Position numbers and translations under genes: made by a program. From Batkoa obscura (Eukaryota > Entomophthoromycota > Entomophthoromycetes > Entomophthorales > Batkoaceae), in the NCBI GenBank assembly GCA_030770535.1, contig JASVEC010000024.1:682001-746000 (forward strand): a stretch of DNA of 64,000 nt, read 5' to 3'. Positions within the stretch are counted from its first letter, which is position 1. Each line of letters opens with the position of its first letter. The notes beneath the pieces are model-generated. The model was not told the DNA's origin, made no database searches, and saw only the letters and a program-made list of their open reading frames with translations. This document shows, piece after piece, positions 11,138-23,437 of the stretch.

Positions 11138-12073
11138 AGTTAATTCTTTATATTTTTTATATTCTATAACTTAGTAAATCAACTTATTTAGTATTACTTA
11201 ATGTTAATTAGTGTTTATCAATTTATTAATATCAATAATTCTATTTTATATTTTTTAATTTTATAGACTATAAATATTTATTTTAAAAAGTATTATAATA
11301 AAAACGATATTTCTAAATAAAAGTTTTAAAAACATATTAGTAAAATATAACAAAGTCAATTAAAAACACTATAATAAAAACAAATATAAATATGCCATTT
11401 TCTTTATTTTATATTATAAAACATAATTTTAATTATTAATGTTAATTTTTATACTAAATTGACTGCATTTGTGATTGAGAAAAGCTATTATTTATTAAGA
11501 AAACTTATAGTAAAAGCTTATTTTCAAGTCATTATATAATATATAATGCTGTTTTTAAATTTGTTATATTAAGTTAACAAATATATTTGATATTAGCCTA
11601 AAGATAATTAAAAAGATCTATTATTTTAAAACTAAAGCATGGTTAAATCCATTTTTCACTTTTTGATTAAATTTATTTAGTTTAAATCAGTACTTTATTT
11701 CTAAAAAAGGAATTTATTTTTTAGAAAAGCTTTAAACTATTTTAATGTAAAATCAATCATACTAAGAGATTGAGCAAATGCTTTTTTAATCATTACTTCT
11801 AGTAAAATCCTTTAATATCATCACTTAAATAAGAGCATTTGAGTTTAATATCAATTTGACTTATAATATAAATTTCATTATACTAAAGTAAGGTTGGAGA
11901 GCCTAAATATATCAATTTTAATACTTATTTCTACACCTATTTGTATCTTTTAGGTTTTCAAAATACAAAAATTCAATTTTAAAGCTTTATTGAGTTTTGC
12001 AATTTTCTATCATAGCTTTATTTTTCTATAAATCAACAAATATTTTAAATTTTAAGGAACAAAATAAATAAAC

Positions 12074-14020
12074 ATGGATCAGTCTAGAAGAGGGAAACGT
12101 AACATAGAAGAGCTACAGACATTTCCAGATAATGTCGCCTTGATTAATATGACATCTGAATTGACTCATTTGTTAAAGAATTCTTCACAAACTACTCCTT
12201 TAGATTTTCCACAAAGCGAAGAACTTAACAAGATTAGTGATTTATTAAGTGAGACAGAATACAAAGTCGATGTTTTTGATATAGCTTTAACTTCGCTTTT
12301 AAAAAACTATGATGATGTATTGATAAGACTACAAAATAGAAGCTCTCATCAAAGATATAAGAATAATTCTTCACGTCAAGCTCAAAGTGCTACTAATTCA
12401 CCTAATCTTGGTGCTACTGGCTCTACAAGTTCAAGATTCTCTTCATATACACCTGTGCATGCTAGCTCAAATTCTGCTATTCGTAAAGCTTCACTTACTA
12501 AGATGCCTATAAAAAAAGGTAATATTATAATTATTTTATTTTATTTTATTTTATTTTATTGTTTACAACAGAAACCGTCGATGAAGCTATTGACAGTAGG
12601 TAAAATAATTAATATGCTTCACATAATTTTTTTTAAAATTAATTTAGAAAAGGATCAACACCTAATTTATATAATTCTGATAAAAGACCAGTTAGTAAGT
12701 TTTTTTTCTTAATAACGATTCACAAATTAAACTTGAAAAGTAAATCGAAGGAGAACAGCAGAATCAATTAAAGCAAATCCTTTAACTAAGACGCCTGAAA
12801 CTCCAACTAAAGAAAATGTTTTAGCTAAACCTGTAATCATTTTATTAAATATATAAAATAGTAATAATAATATCATATTAGACAAACAATAGATTAGCAT
12901 CCTTAAAAGACGAATCTTTTGAATCACCTTCACCTTCTCTGGCTTCTCCTGTTCACACAAATACAATGTCATATGATCCAAATCATAGATCAAGTCTTTT
13001 AATTGCCTCAGAATCGGAACCAACCTATGCTCATAATGCTACAGCATTTCAGGATTTTAGGCCAAAAATGGTAGTCAATAAGGATTTTAGCAAAGCTAAA
13101 GGAACATTTTCAGTACCAATCCAAACCTTTTTAAACTATGCCGAAGGCTATTTAAGACCTTTGACTGAAGGAGATTTAAAAATACTTGAACCAAAAGAAG
13201 TCGATCCTTCTCTTTATGAAATCCCAGAAAATGGTAAAAGTTATAAAGAAGTATGGGAAGAGGAAGACAGAGATGCCAAGGCCTCTTCAAATGGTAAAGA
13301 GCCCGAATTTACCCCTGCGCCTGATCAACCTTACTTTGATGATCCTTCTTTTTTTACACATAGACTGTACTCAGCCCTTTTACCTGTTGTGGGAGACCGA
13401 GATGATGCATCTTCAGAAGCTGGAAGTGAAAACAGTGAAGAAATGAGTCCATCGGAAACTCATCAGGTAATATTAGAAAACAAACCAAATCCAACGATAT
13501 TTGAAGATAGGTTAAAAGAAGAGCTTTGTCCAATCGGATTATTAGACGCAGAATCTAAACCAGAACCTGAATATGATGAAATAACGTTAGAGCTGATAAA
13601 ACTACAGACTCAACTTAGGGATTTAAACAAATATAATAATGCCAAAAAAATGAAATTGAAAAAAATTGCAGAAGAACATTTGGCTTATCAAGAGTATACC
13701 AAAGCAATGGATACCTTGGATTCAAAACTGGAACAAAGCTATGCAAAAAGACAGGTAAACTTCAATTTTTCGAATTGCTTTTTATTAATCTTTATCAGAG
13801 TGCAAATAAAAATCGTCGTAAGAAAAATAGTACACAACCAAAAGGATTACCAGAAGGAGCATCTCAAACCTTAGAGTTAAGAAACCGAGTCATAAGGAAT
13901 ATTGGTTGTTTTTTTGATCCTGAAAGACTTCTCCTTCCAACTAGTTCTATTTTTAAATCAATTCCTAGACCTGAGTCGTTAACTAATGACCTCTTTGAGG
14001 TTGAGGAAGTGTCTGAATAG
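12074..14020 (+). CDS. ADA3: Ada3/Ngg1, SAGA/ADA histone acetyltransferase module subunit
   Basis: Six exons (12074-12518, 12572-12599, 12648-12694, 12741-12832, 12882-13754, 13799-14020) give 568 residues. The N-terminal third is Ser/Thr/Asn-rich and low in complexity. The C-terminal half carries the conserved Ada3 features: an acidic FEDRLKEELCPIGLLD segment, a long charged helix ending AYQEYTKAMDTLDSKLEQ, a basic KNRRKK cluster, and a final block with FFDPERLLLP. In yeast and animals Ada3 bridges Gcn5 and Ada2 and is needed for nucleosomal acetylation in the nucleus. Two of the exons are only 28 and 47 nt, so their borders are less certain than the ends. The first intron holds a TTTTA pentamer repeat. 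ADA2, its partner, lies 6.7 kb downstream on the same strand. Confidence 0.82.
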
Positions 14021-14690
14021 TTATAAATTATTTTAGTTGTTTGTTTTATTTCCGTTGTTTCTTATTTGCAAATTTCTTATACTCTTCATTTAACTTTATC
14101 TAGGAATTAAAAATATCGATATTCATACATGATGATTATTATAACATGATTTGTATTAGGCTTTGAAGCTTAGTTATTTAAGTAAATCTGTTTTACTATT
14201 ACTATAATTGACTATCAATTTAGTGTATTTTTTTTGAGTTCATGTATTCTTTTTTAATGAAATATTAGCTACTTCATTTAACTTTAAACTATATCGATTA
14301 AAATGATTAAATGTGATAAAAATCAATCAAATAGTAACATTAGAAATAGCAGATTATTATGTAGCTTGAATGAAATATTAAAATGATACTACATATACAA
14401 ACACTCTTTTAAAAGGTCTTTTATTCAATATATCAGCTTAGTTGTATTTTAGCAACTATGGTTCATATGGTCTGACTAATATTGCGGCTATAATTTTGTT
14501 CCGATATTTAAAACCATATCTATTGTTTATAAAATAAGCACCCTGTCTAATATAAATATATTAAATAAAGATATTAATGAATCAAAAGATAGTCCAATTT
14601 ATAATAATCTAAATATTACTCTATTCTTTTACTTTTAAAATTTATTTCTAATTTTAAATACTTACTCTATTCGTAAATTATATCTAAGAG
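14021..14690. other. intergenic, nothing recognised
   Basis: AT-rich spacer between ADA3 and tRNA-Glu with no feature seen. Confidence 0.5.
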
Positions 14691-14762
14691 TCCTCATTGG
14701 TCCAGTGGTTAGGATCCCACGCTCTCACCGTGGTGGCCAGGGTTCGATTCCCTGATGGGGAG
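14691..14762 (+). tRNA. tRNA-Glu (anticodon CTC)
   Basis: Cloverleaf with acceptor TCCTCAT/ATGGGGA, D-arm with GGTCCAGTGGTTAGGATC typical of eukaryotic tRNA-Glu, anticodon stem CCACG/CGTGG with loop CTCTCAC, T-arm CAGGG-TTCGATT-CCCTG, discriminator G. It reads GAG. No intron. Confidence 0.97.
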
Positions 14763-15097
14763 GATTATTTTTATCCTTTTCTCTGAGCAGTTGTTCAGAT
14801 TGTAACTTTTAATTATATTAAATTAAATAGTTAAGTAAGAACGTGTGACGTAACTGTACTTTTTTATTCATAAAATATTACATTTTTAGATGGTATTAAG
14901 CTATTTGTATTGCCCATAAGTGATTTTTATTAACTAATCATTTCAAACATAGATATTGGTATATTTGTTAAATAAATTTGTATTAATAGTTTAATAATCA
15001 ACAGTTCGAAAGTTGTTTTGTAAATAAATTTATATAAATACATGAAAAAATACATTTTAATTTAATAATATAAATATGGTTAATATGACTATAGTAT
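14763..15097. other. intergenic, nothing recognised
   Basis: Short AT-rich gap between tRNA-Glu and the 3' end of the monooxygenase gene. Confidence 0.5.
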
Positions 15098-16946
15098 TTA
15101 TAACTTAATGAAAGTTTTAAAATAGCTTAAAACTTTCTCCACAGATGCATTCGATTGATTAAAAGAAATATAACCATCAGGGCGTACGATAAAAAAGGTA
15201 GGGATCCCACTCGAAAAGCCAAAATCCCTAATACCCCATTTCTCAATATCTAAATAAGTATTATTTTTTTCAAAGCTTTGTTGAACTATCTGTAAGTCGG
15301 TTTGATCTAAGCCTTGAATTTCCTTCTCAATATAGTAGCCCCATTGCTTAATGTTAAACATTTGTTGATCAAGTATGAAGCTTAATTGGAATAAGCCACC
15401 ATTCATTTTAGATTGTAATTTATTCATTTCTTCGTCATGCTTTAATTCTTTGATAAACTTTACTAATTTGTTGAAGGATTTAAAGTTTAACCAAGATTCT
15501 GGGATATGAACAAAGATTTCAAACTTATCTCTGCCATTTAAAATCTTGTGAATGGAGGTTGAGTTGCTATTAATGTCAATTATTAAGTTATCAGGGACTC
15601 TTAACCCAACTCCTGGAATTTTAGAGTTGCTAATCCAACCCCGAGAATATTTTTTAGTTAATTCATTCTCATTATACTCGATTCCAATTTCTGAAAGGGT
15701 ATCTACTGCTTGATTCTGTACAAACTGAAACGATAAAAAGAAAGGTACCAATGTCTTTTTCAAGTAGGATACTAGAATATTTGATTCACTAAATAAATTT
15801 CTAATTGCAGCCCCTGAGTTTTTAATTACCATATCTGCTACTGAACTTCTCTCTTCATTGAAGGTATTAAATAACTCTCTTTCTTTCCCTACCCCTTTAA
15901 GAACCAGAGATAGTTTCCATGCTAAATTATAGGAATCCTGGATTCCAGTATTCATACCTTGACCACCAGCTGGGGAGTGAGTATGGGCAGCATCGCCACA
16001 TAAAAATACATTATTCTTAAAATGAGTCTCAGAGGTACATTCATTAATTTTGAATGTATTTTTCCATAGTATTTGATCAATTTCTAGCTTTGTACTCCCA
16101 GCTAATTTCTTTACTAATTCAATAAATTCTTCGTTAGTAATCTCATCTTTGTCTTCTTCTTTTTTCAAAATAAAACGACCATAATCTTTTTTCACCCAGA
16201 TTAATCCCATCATATCTTTTTCATCTGTCAAAGCTCTAGTTTATCATTAGAATACTATGTTTATTATCAAAATAAAAAACTTACAATGCAAAAGGTTCTT
16301 GTGTAAAGTCTGTGTTTACCATCGCATCAATGCAAGTTAACTGGATGTTGACACTTTCTCCGGTAAATTTTATGTTTGCTATTTTTCTTACGACTGATCT
16401 GGCTCCATCACATCCAATGACGTACTTGAACTTAATTCTTTCCTTTTTACTATCTTTCAAATGCTTAACAATTGCACTTTCAAACACTTTTTTCTCATCA
16501 TTCCACTCCAATTGCTCCAATTCTACACCATTATGAACCTCATGACCAACTTCAATGACCTTTTCAGCTAAAATACGTTCGGTTTCACTTTGAATTAATC
16601 CAACAACGGTGGGATGAGGGGAGTGGCTTAAAGGTAACTTAAGTTCAAAAATTTTCTCTCCATTCTTATAAATATGAGAATAAAAAGGCCCACTTTTACC
16701 TTCTTTTTTGATTGTATCAATAACCTCCAGTTGATCAAAGATCTCTTGCGTTCTTGAATGAATCGCAAAAGCCCTAGAATATGGATAGATTTCCGTCTTC
16801 TTCTCAATAATTTTAAAGCTAATATTATCTCTAGCTAGTAAATTCGCCATTACTAAACCTACTGGTCCTGCTCCAGCTATAAGCACATCTACCTCGCTTT
16901 CGAGGTCCACTTTATTATTATTGTTTATTTGGTTTTGTTCACTCAT
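15098..16946 (-). CDS. FAD-dependent aromatic-ring monooxygenase, phenol hydroxylase-like (paralogue 1)
   Basis: Exons 16946-16285 and 16235-15098 join across a 49-nt intron to 599 residues. It has the class A flavoprotein pattern: an N-terminal Rossmann motif (GAGPVGLVMANLLA, about residues 24-37), the DG motif (GCDGARSVVRK, about 179-189), and the second FAD motif GDAAHTHSPAGGQGMNTG. A C-terminal thioredoxin-like region of about 180 residues matches phenol 2-monooxygenase family members. The expected reaction is NAD(P)H- and O2-dependent hydroxylation of an aromatic substrate; which one is unknown. It lacks an obvious secretion signal, so is probably cytosolic. A close paralogue lies at 58302-60150 with the intron at the same place. 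A CGG/CCG inverted repeat lies about 100 nt upstream. Confidence 0.9.
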
Positions 16947-18763
16947 TTGATTTTTTTACACTGCGAGGATTCAACTTTTACTCCTTATATAGTTTTCTCA
17001 CCTTTTCGTAAAACAGATTTTGACTTTTTTTTGCTAAATTGTGTCGGTTTATTTTGATTAGGAATGTAAACCGACACGTAATAAAGTTCATGATTCAGCT
17101 TAAAATTTTAGCCTATATTCACCGAAAAATTTTGACATAATTTTGTTTATAATTTTCCGCAGTTAAGTAATAGTTTTGCTGTTATAATTTTTCATCTTAT
17201 ATCTTATATTAATGAAGTTTCATTTTATTTCCGTATTTTTTATTTAATAACTATAGTCGGTTTATTTATGGTTTTCGTCAATTGGTATATTATCGGTATT
17301 CTTTTTTGTATTTTATTTAAGAAATCAAAGCAAGTTACTCTGTTTATGAAATCAATTGTTAAAAATAGTTTAAATACTTATTTAAGATCCTACAAATCTA
17401 AACAAACCAAGCCTTCTAATGGATGAGCAATACAAAAAGCTAGCATATATTATCAATCATATAGCTGAGCTTTATTTAATATACAGGATTTTAAATTAGC
17501 TAGTTGTCAGCCATGTTTTCTAGAAATTCATTTTGAATTTGTTTTTTTAGGTAACTTTTAATCCTTGAAAGTTAAAAGGGTATTTTTGTTCAAATTAACT
17601 TAGTAAATAGCCCTTTTAACTCTTAACGTTCTGCTTTATGCAACTCTTTTTCTTCTCCTTCCCCAATCTTAACCATTAGAAGCTTTGAAAATAAAATACT
17701 CTAGAATTCTGGTTTTTTTCGTGATTTATAAAGAAAACATGAAAGTAGAGAAATATTTTTGGTATTGTGTCTTTAATAATATTAAATACCATCACTAAAA
17801 GCACGAAATGTATAAAAAAACCTTTTGAATGTTGAATAATGTCATATTATTGAAAGTTGAAATTATTAATTAATGCTAACGTCTATTTAAAAAATAACTA
17901 CACAATAATGTACTAATTCGTTAGTAGCTATAAATCTTATCTAATTTATTACTAAATTTTAATAAAGACAACAAAATTGATAATAGATAGCCCCATAAAT
18001 AATGCTTCGAACATAGTTTAAAACAACGATAAAGGTACATTATTTTCATATGTAGCGATCAAAACTGTTTATGTACTAAAAACGTCTGCCTTTTGACCTT
18101 TTTAAATATAAAATGTTATTTCAAGTTGAAAGATTATTCCTATTAGCATCAGAGCTAATAGAAGGAGCTAATAAAGGAATCATAAAAATTCAAAAACTAC
18201 ACCAAATACTTTAGTCTAACTTTCAATTTAAAAGTATATTAAACTTTAGAAATAAATTTGACATATCTGAAAAATTATGTTATTACTAAAGTAGCATAAA
18301 ATTAAAAATTGTAGCTTTAAACATTATAATTTATATATTATTATAAAGTAAAAAATAGGATATTTTTAAAGATTTGAAGTTAAATTGAGTTTATTAAAAA
18401 ACTACTAAAAAAAGTAACCGAAATTCATTAAAGTGTGCCCAACCTAAGAAATGTGCTATTAAATTTTTAAAAATCCGTTACAACAGTAAAATCATTTACC
18501 CCTATCAACACATGTTTCTAAGTAAATGTAATACTAAGAGAGAACAAATCCATCATATCATTGTAAAAAATAGTCCTTTTTATGATGTATATATCTTCCT
18601 TTTAATTAATGACCCCACCTTTACCATATTATAAATATGAATATATGAATATATGAGAACACTTTATTGGTCATATAAAAAGAAATAATAATACAGTTTA
18701 GAATTTTTAAAAAATCAGTTAATTAGATCTTTATACTTTAAAACAACAGTACTATAACATAAT
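16947..18763. other. divergent intergenic region
   Basis: Separates monooxygenase 1 from the first cysteine-rich gene. It holds the inverted repeat at 17041-17077 and, from about 18287 on, the upstream part of the duplicated block. No coding pattern seen. Confidence 0.5.
17041..17077. promoter_or_regulatory. perfect inverted repeat with CGG/CCG halves upstream of monooxygenase 1
   Basis: GTGTCGGTTTA at 17041-17051 and its exact complement TAAACCGACAC at 17067-17077, 15 bp apart, end about 95 nt from the start codon. A third half, GTCGGTTTA, lies at 17256-17264. Spaced CGG...CCG halves are the classical target of fungal Zn2Cys6 activators, so this is a candidate operator. Confidence 0.5.
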
Positions 18764-19455
18764 ATGCAACTTTCTAATGTTATCGCTTTTTCTATTGCCT
18801 TGATCGCCACTTCAATAAATGCTTTATGTAATCCAACCTGTGTATCAGCTATTCAAGGTCAACTTCAATCACAATGTGGAAGTGGCACAAACACAAATAG
18901 CAATATTTGTTTATGTAACAACTATTCACAGTTGATGCAATGTTTCAATGGATGTAATGATGCACAGAGTCAAAATGAACTCATGAATTATCAAGCACAA
19001 GCTAGAAATGTATGTAATACTGCACTTCAAGGAGCTAGTTTACCAGTCAATAATAATTTTATTGGAATGAATGGACAAGCTACTCAAATCCCTAATGGTC
19101 CTACTCCAACCATTAATGGCCTCTTTGCAGCTTCTACAATAGGTACCGATTTACATATCAGTGCTGGTAACACCGATGTTATTGTACCTTTCTCTGGGTC
19201 ACCTCAAAATACTAATGTACCAGTTGTTGGATCTCTTTATTCTTCTTATAGTCTTGGTTCTATTACTGTTGGCTACAAATCATCTGCTGCACCTACCTTT
19301 ACATTCCGTTCTGCATCCAATTCCAATACCATTGATGGTAAAACGGTATCAATTATATGTATTTGTACTACTGTTTTATCTATCTTATCATACTTATTAT
19401 GATTCAAACTTTATAAAATACTAAATAATAATTACTAATAAAAAAATATTAAAAT
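18287..19455 (+). repeat. recent duplication block, copy A
   Basis: About 1.17 kb, repeated at 28401-29568 with a constant offset of 10,114 nt through the upstream region and the gene. It includes about 475 nt of promoter, the whole coding region and about 50 nt of 3' flank. Differences are few substitutions, concentrated near the left edge. Confidence 0.93.
18764..19402 (+). CDS. cysteine-rich secreted protein, probably GPI-anchored (copy A)
   Basis: 212 residues, no intron. A signal peptide of about 20 residues ends near INA. The next 70 residues hold eight Cys in the order C-C-C-CxC-C-C-C (the CxC is CLC), a spacing recalling CFEM-type eight-Cys domains but without proof of homology. The middle is Asn/Thr/Gly-rich with the motif VPVVGSLYSSYSLGSITVGY, shared with the paralogue at 24913-25482. 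The C-terminus is a hydrophobic stretch after a small-residue SNSNT region, as in GPI-anchor signals. The likely location is the plasma membrane or wall. Function is unknown. It differs from the copy at 28878 by one residue (Val6 for Ile6). Confidence 0.85.
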   Translation: MQLSNVIAFSIALIATSINALCNPTCVSAIQGQLQSQCGSGTNTNSNICLCNNYSQLMQCFNGCNDAQSQNELMNYQAQARNVCNTALQGASLPVNNNFIGMNGQATQIPNGPTPTINGLFAASTIGTDLHISAGNTDVIVPFSGSPQNTNVPVVGSLYSSYSLGSITVGYKSSAAPTFTFRSASNSNTIDGKTVSIICICTTVLSILSYLL

Positions 19456-20710
19456 TTGTCATTTTTTATTACAAAAGTTATTGTATTTTTATATATAACT
19501 GAATATGACTTGTATTAACAAATGTAAAGATATTGAATTTACTTGATTAGTAATTAATGCTCTAAAAAACGATTGCAGCTGCTGATTGATAATTTTTTAA
19601 CTATCCAGTGCTAGTTGTATAAATGCTAGTATTTACAAAAGTATGATTTTTCATTAACGTGATGGAGTTTACAATATATGGGAATGTTCTTTGCCAATTG
19701 TTCTTTTTGTTTTCTAGAATTTAGAAGTTAACTAATTCAGAGCTGTTTAAGTTCAAATGTGTGCTGGCAAATGATGAATTTTAGAACTATTTATTCTACA
19801 TACTGATTTGAGGGTTATTTTTTTAAATGAAACTAACTAGTACACATTTAAGCTTGAACAGAGTTATCTGTATTAATTAATTTCTAAATTTTAGAAAAAT
19901 AACAAAAAGGATAATTGACAAAAAAGATTTCCATGTAATGGAATAATCATCAACAGAAATACTCTCAATTTCCATGTGAAATATCTGAGTCAATGTTAAA
20001 GTTTCATTTTGACCATCACTGTCATTTTTGAAATACGTGTTTATAATACCTTACTGTATAAGTCACCAAGTGTATATCCCTATTTTATCATCTGAATTAA
20101 TATAAATTTTGACACAACATTTAACTTGTTGTTTTTAACTATAATACTTAATTTAGAATAAGAGACCATTTCACTTAATAGAGTTATAAAATTTGCTTAT
20201 TATTTTAGTATTTTATTTATAATTTCGCGCCTACAATAATCTGTTATCCTAAAAAGGGTTACCTCAACTTAATCTAAAATTATATAGTCTTATAGTAGAC
20301 TTTTCAGCTTATATGCCTACTCCAATATAATATCAAACTTTGATTTACCTAGAAGAATATCAATCACACTTTTTTGCTTACTTTTTAAATAAAATTGACT
20401 GCTGTTTATTACTTTATAAAATATATTCAAATAAATAACTCTTAATTTTTTATTAGTGAATTGAGAAGTTTAGATTTAATAAATGTTCCTATACTATTAT
20501 AAAAATGCCTTAATATATATATTTATTACTTACTGTAAGTAAAGAGCAAAACTTAATATTAAACTTTATAAGGTTTTTATTAATTTGCTATTTTCATTAA
20601 AATACAAACAATGCAAATAGTTTAGAAGATTAATATTTAAAATCCAACCAATCATTGGATCCTGTAAAGTTCAATTAAGCCATTTGATATTTCAAAATAT
20701 TCTTATTGAG
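19456..20710. other. intergenic, nothing recognised
   Basis: AT-rich spacer between the cysteine-rich gene and ADA2. No repeat or reading frame of note. Confidence 0.5.
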
Positions 20711-22633
20711 ATGACAGTGACAACTAAAAAGAAGAACAATAAAACCAAGGGTATAGTAAAAGTAATTTTAAGAGGATATTGTTTTAACTTTTAATATAGT
20801 GGTTGAAGAAGCCTCCACTGTAAATCGTGGTGCCATAAACTACCACTGCGATTATTGTCAAGTAGACATTGTAGATCACAGGATTCGGTGTAACGAGTGT
20901 GAAGAGTTTGATTTATGTGTATTTTGTTTTTCCCATGGAGTAGAAATAGCTGGGCATAAAAGAAATCATTCTTATAGCATTATTGTATTTCCATTTATTT
21001 ATTTATAATTGTTTCCTAATCAAATATAGAAAAAACATACTTTCCCTATATTTGATGAAAAATGGGGAGCAGATGAAGAATTGTTGCTAATAGAAGCTTT
21101 AGAAATGTATGGAATTGGTGCTTGGGCAGATTGTGCCGAATATCTTGGTTCGAAAACTAAAGATGAATGTAGGGATCATTATATCAATACGTATTTAAAA
21201 TCAGAAATATGTCCTTTACCAGTAATCCAGTTCAACAACTCTTTATTCATTTACTTATATATTAGGATACGACTAAGAATTTTGATCCAGAGATTGATAC
21301 AACACTAAGTAGAAAATATTATAAAGCAGGAGGTAAAATGATTCTTAATTTTAATGCGTATTATTAATTTCTTTTTATCTCTTTTTAAGTGGCTAAAAAC
21401 AAAGTAATTTAACTTCTTGTTATTTATAGAAACTTCAATTTACATTTGCCGCATTTAGGTTTGGGCTTCACAACCTTCTAACCATGATGTACAAGGCTTC
21501 ATGCCTGGAAGATTAGAGTTTGAAACTGAGTATGATAATGAAGGAGAGAATGCAATCAAAGAGATAGCATTCCATGAAGATGATCATCCTGAAGAAGTAG
21601 GTATGAACAATATGTATTTAATAAGCTTCTGTAGTAAAATCAATAAATAGAATTTAAACTGGCGCTACTGGATTCATATAACAATAAATTAAACAAACGA
21701 GAATATCGTAAAAGGTTTTTAACGCTACACAATTTAACCGAATATAAAAAGGTAATTTTATATATGTTTATAATTATTTACTAAGATTTTTAGAACCAAG
21801 CAATTGATAAAAAAAGAAGTAGAGAAGGGAGGCAAATTTACAATGGATTAAAAGTATTTGCACGCTTACAGTCCCCAGATGACTACAAGGAGTTATGCCA
21901 AGGATTAATTAGTAATAGCAGAACTGTTAATGAATGAATCATAAAACTTAATTTTAATGTAGAAGAAGAACAAATAAAAAATCAAATTTTAAAATTGCAA
22001 GAATATAAAAAGAATGGACTCAGTAACTTTGAAGAAGTTGAAGAATTTGAATCTGCTAAATCAGTCAGAGTAACCCATAGCATTTTTAGTTTATTTGTTT
22101 GATAGTTATTTATTTATTTTAGAGCATCACTATCAAACCTAGCCTTCCGAAAGATCGCAACACCTCTTTTGTGGTTGATAAAGCAGTACTTTCCCACTCT
22201 GCTATCAAATGGCCTGATTCTACGGCACCAGTAAAATTTAATTACATATGTTTGATATAGAGGCTAATTGAAAATATAGGCAGTAAATATTGAAACGGTT
22301 GAAAAACAAAGAACGATAGGACGTAAAGCAAGTAAGTTTAATATTCTAATTTAAAAGAAAAATATTTATTTTTAAGTTCAACCACTTGATATTAGTGGAG
22401 CTGAAGGAATTGAGCTCCTTCTCCCTGATGAAATTCAGTTATGCTCTGCATTAAGGTTGTACCCAAAGACATACCTTAGTATTAAAGAAACTTTAATTAA
22501 AGAATGTGCTACACGTGGGTCATTGAGAAGACGTCAAGCTAGGGAGCTAATTAAAATTGATGTCAATAAGACTGCTAGAGTCTATGACTTTTTATCTATG
22601 ATGGGCTGGGTTCGTGCCCATCCTCAAACTTAA
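20711..22633 (+). CDS. ADA2: Ada2, SAGA/ADA transcriptional adaptor
   Basis: Twelve exons: 20711-20750, 20800-20984, 21030-21221, 21266-21332, 21390-21403, 21459-21600, 21651-21751, 21794-21911, 21963-22069, 22123-22230, 22280-22331, 22377-22633. They total 460 residues, close to yeast Ada2 (434). The order of domains is diagnostic: a ZZ zinc finger (YHCDYC...CNEC...LCVFCFSHG, residues about 25-70), a SANT domain ([17 protein letters not shown]..., about 84-130), the [10 protein letters not shown] motif, a LQEYKKNGL helix, and a C-terminal SWIRM domain (last 85 residues). Ada2 stimulates Gcn5 acetylation of nucleosomes in the nucleus. The start uses the ATG at 20711, because the next exon begins directly at an acceptor. 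Exon 5 is only 14 nt, but the frame requires it. Confidence 0.9.
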
Positions 22634-23437
22634 CCTTTTAAAATGTTATCACTATTAAATTATTTGACTTAATTTCTGTATAATTTGTTTTGACTATATT
22701 TATATGAAGGTCATTATGAATTCAAGGTTAAATAGCGATACGAAATCTTATTGAAACTTTATTTAAATTAAAATATGCTATAAAATTATTATATAAGTGT
22801 AAATCAAGTTTTTAGGAGTTATTTTTGAAAGCACCATTTTTAAGACTATTATTATATACAATATTAGTTTAAAATCGGAATTTTGCTTTAAAAATATAAT
22901 CCGATTTTTACAAACTCGATTGATTTGTAACATTACCTCATTCAAATTTTTGAAAGCAATCGGAATGCTTACGTCAACAAAAAGCAGTATACTAAATATA
23001 TTGATAAAATACTTAGCCCATATCACCCTAAAATTTTCAATTCGGTCCAATTTAAAGCTATAAAGTACATGGTGAACACTCCAAAGGACTAAGATAAGTA
23101 TTAGTATATTTTAAAACCTTTTTAGAATTTTTTGTTAAATTGTTTTGTTAGATTTGTTAAAGTTATTCACCTATATGATAGAAATAGACGAAAGGAGTTA
23201 ATCATAATTCATATTAAATATTATATGATATCTAGATGACTGTCACTTCCAACTTTTTTTGCATATTAAATTGAGTTAGATAACCTTGGTTTAATATATT
23301 ATCAGTGATAAATAATTCAAAAATAAGAGAATAAGAGGATGTTAAATATGCAATATATTAAACCAGTTTAAAAATAAATTTTAATCAAGGTTACTTGTTA
23401 TAAATAAAAATTTTAAAGTTAGAGTAACATAACACAC
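22634..23437. other. convergent intergenic region with a possible exon-like scrap
   Basis: Lies between the 3' ends of ADA2 and RIB1. It contains the doubtful minus-strand frame at 22778-23095 listed separately. Confidence 0.45.
22778..23095 (-). pseudogene. possible remnant of a membrane protein exon
   Basis: On the minus strand a frame opens after an acceptor-like TTATCTTAG near 23096 and runs about 105 codons. It contains a plausible membrane helix (FINIFSILLFVDVSIPIAF) and a basic loop, and then becomes pure AT-rich noise. No start codon in context and no neighbouring exons were found. It may be a relic of a polytopic membrane protein or chance. Confidence 0.2.

Larger units (their letters stand above)
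8070..12073. other. gene-poor AT-rich stretch with MITEs
   Basis: Four kilobases with one doubtful small reading frame (8983-9231) and six MITE copies or fragments. A six-base tandem (ATAAAT/TATAAA type) lies at about 8752-8787. The 9.2-10.2 kb and 11.2-12.0 kb parts show nothing but AT-rich unique sequence. Confidence 0.55.
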
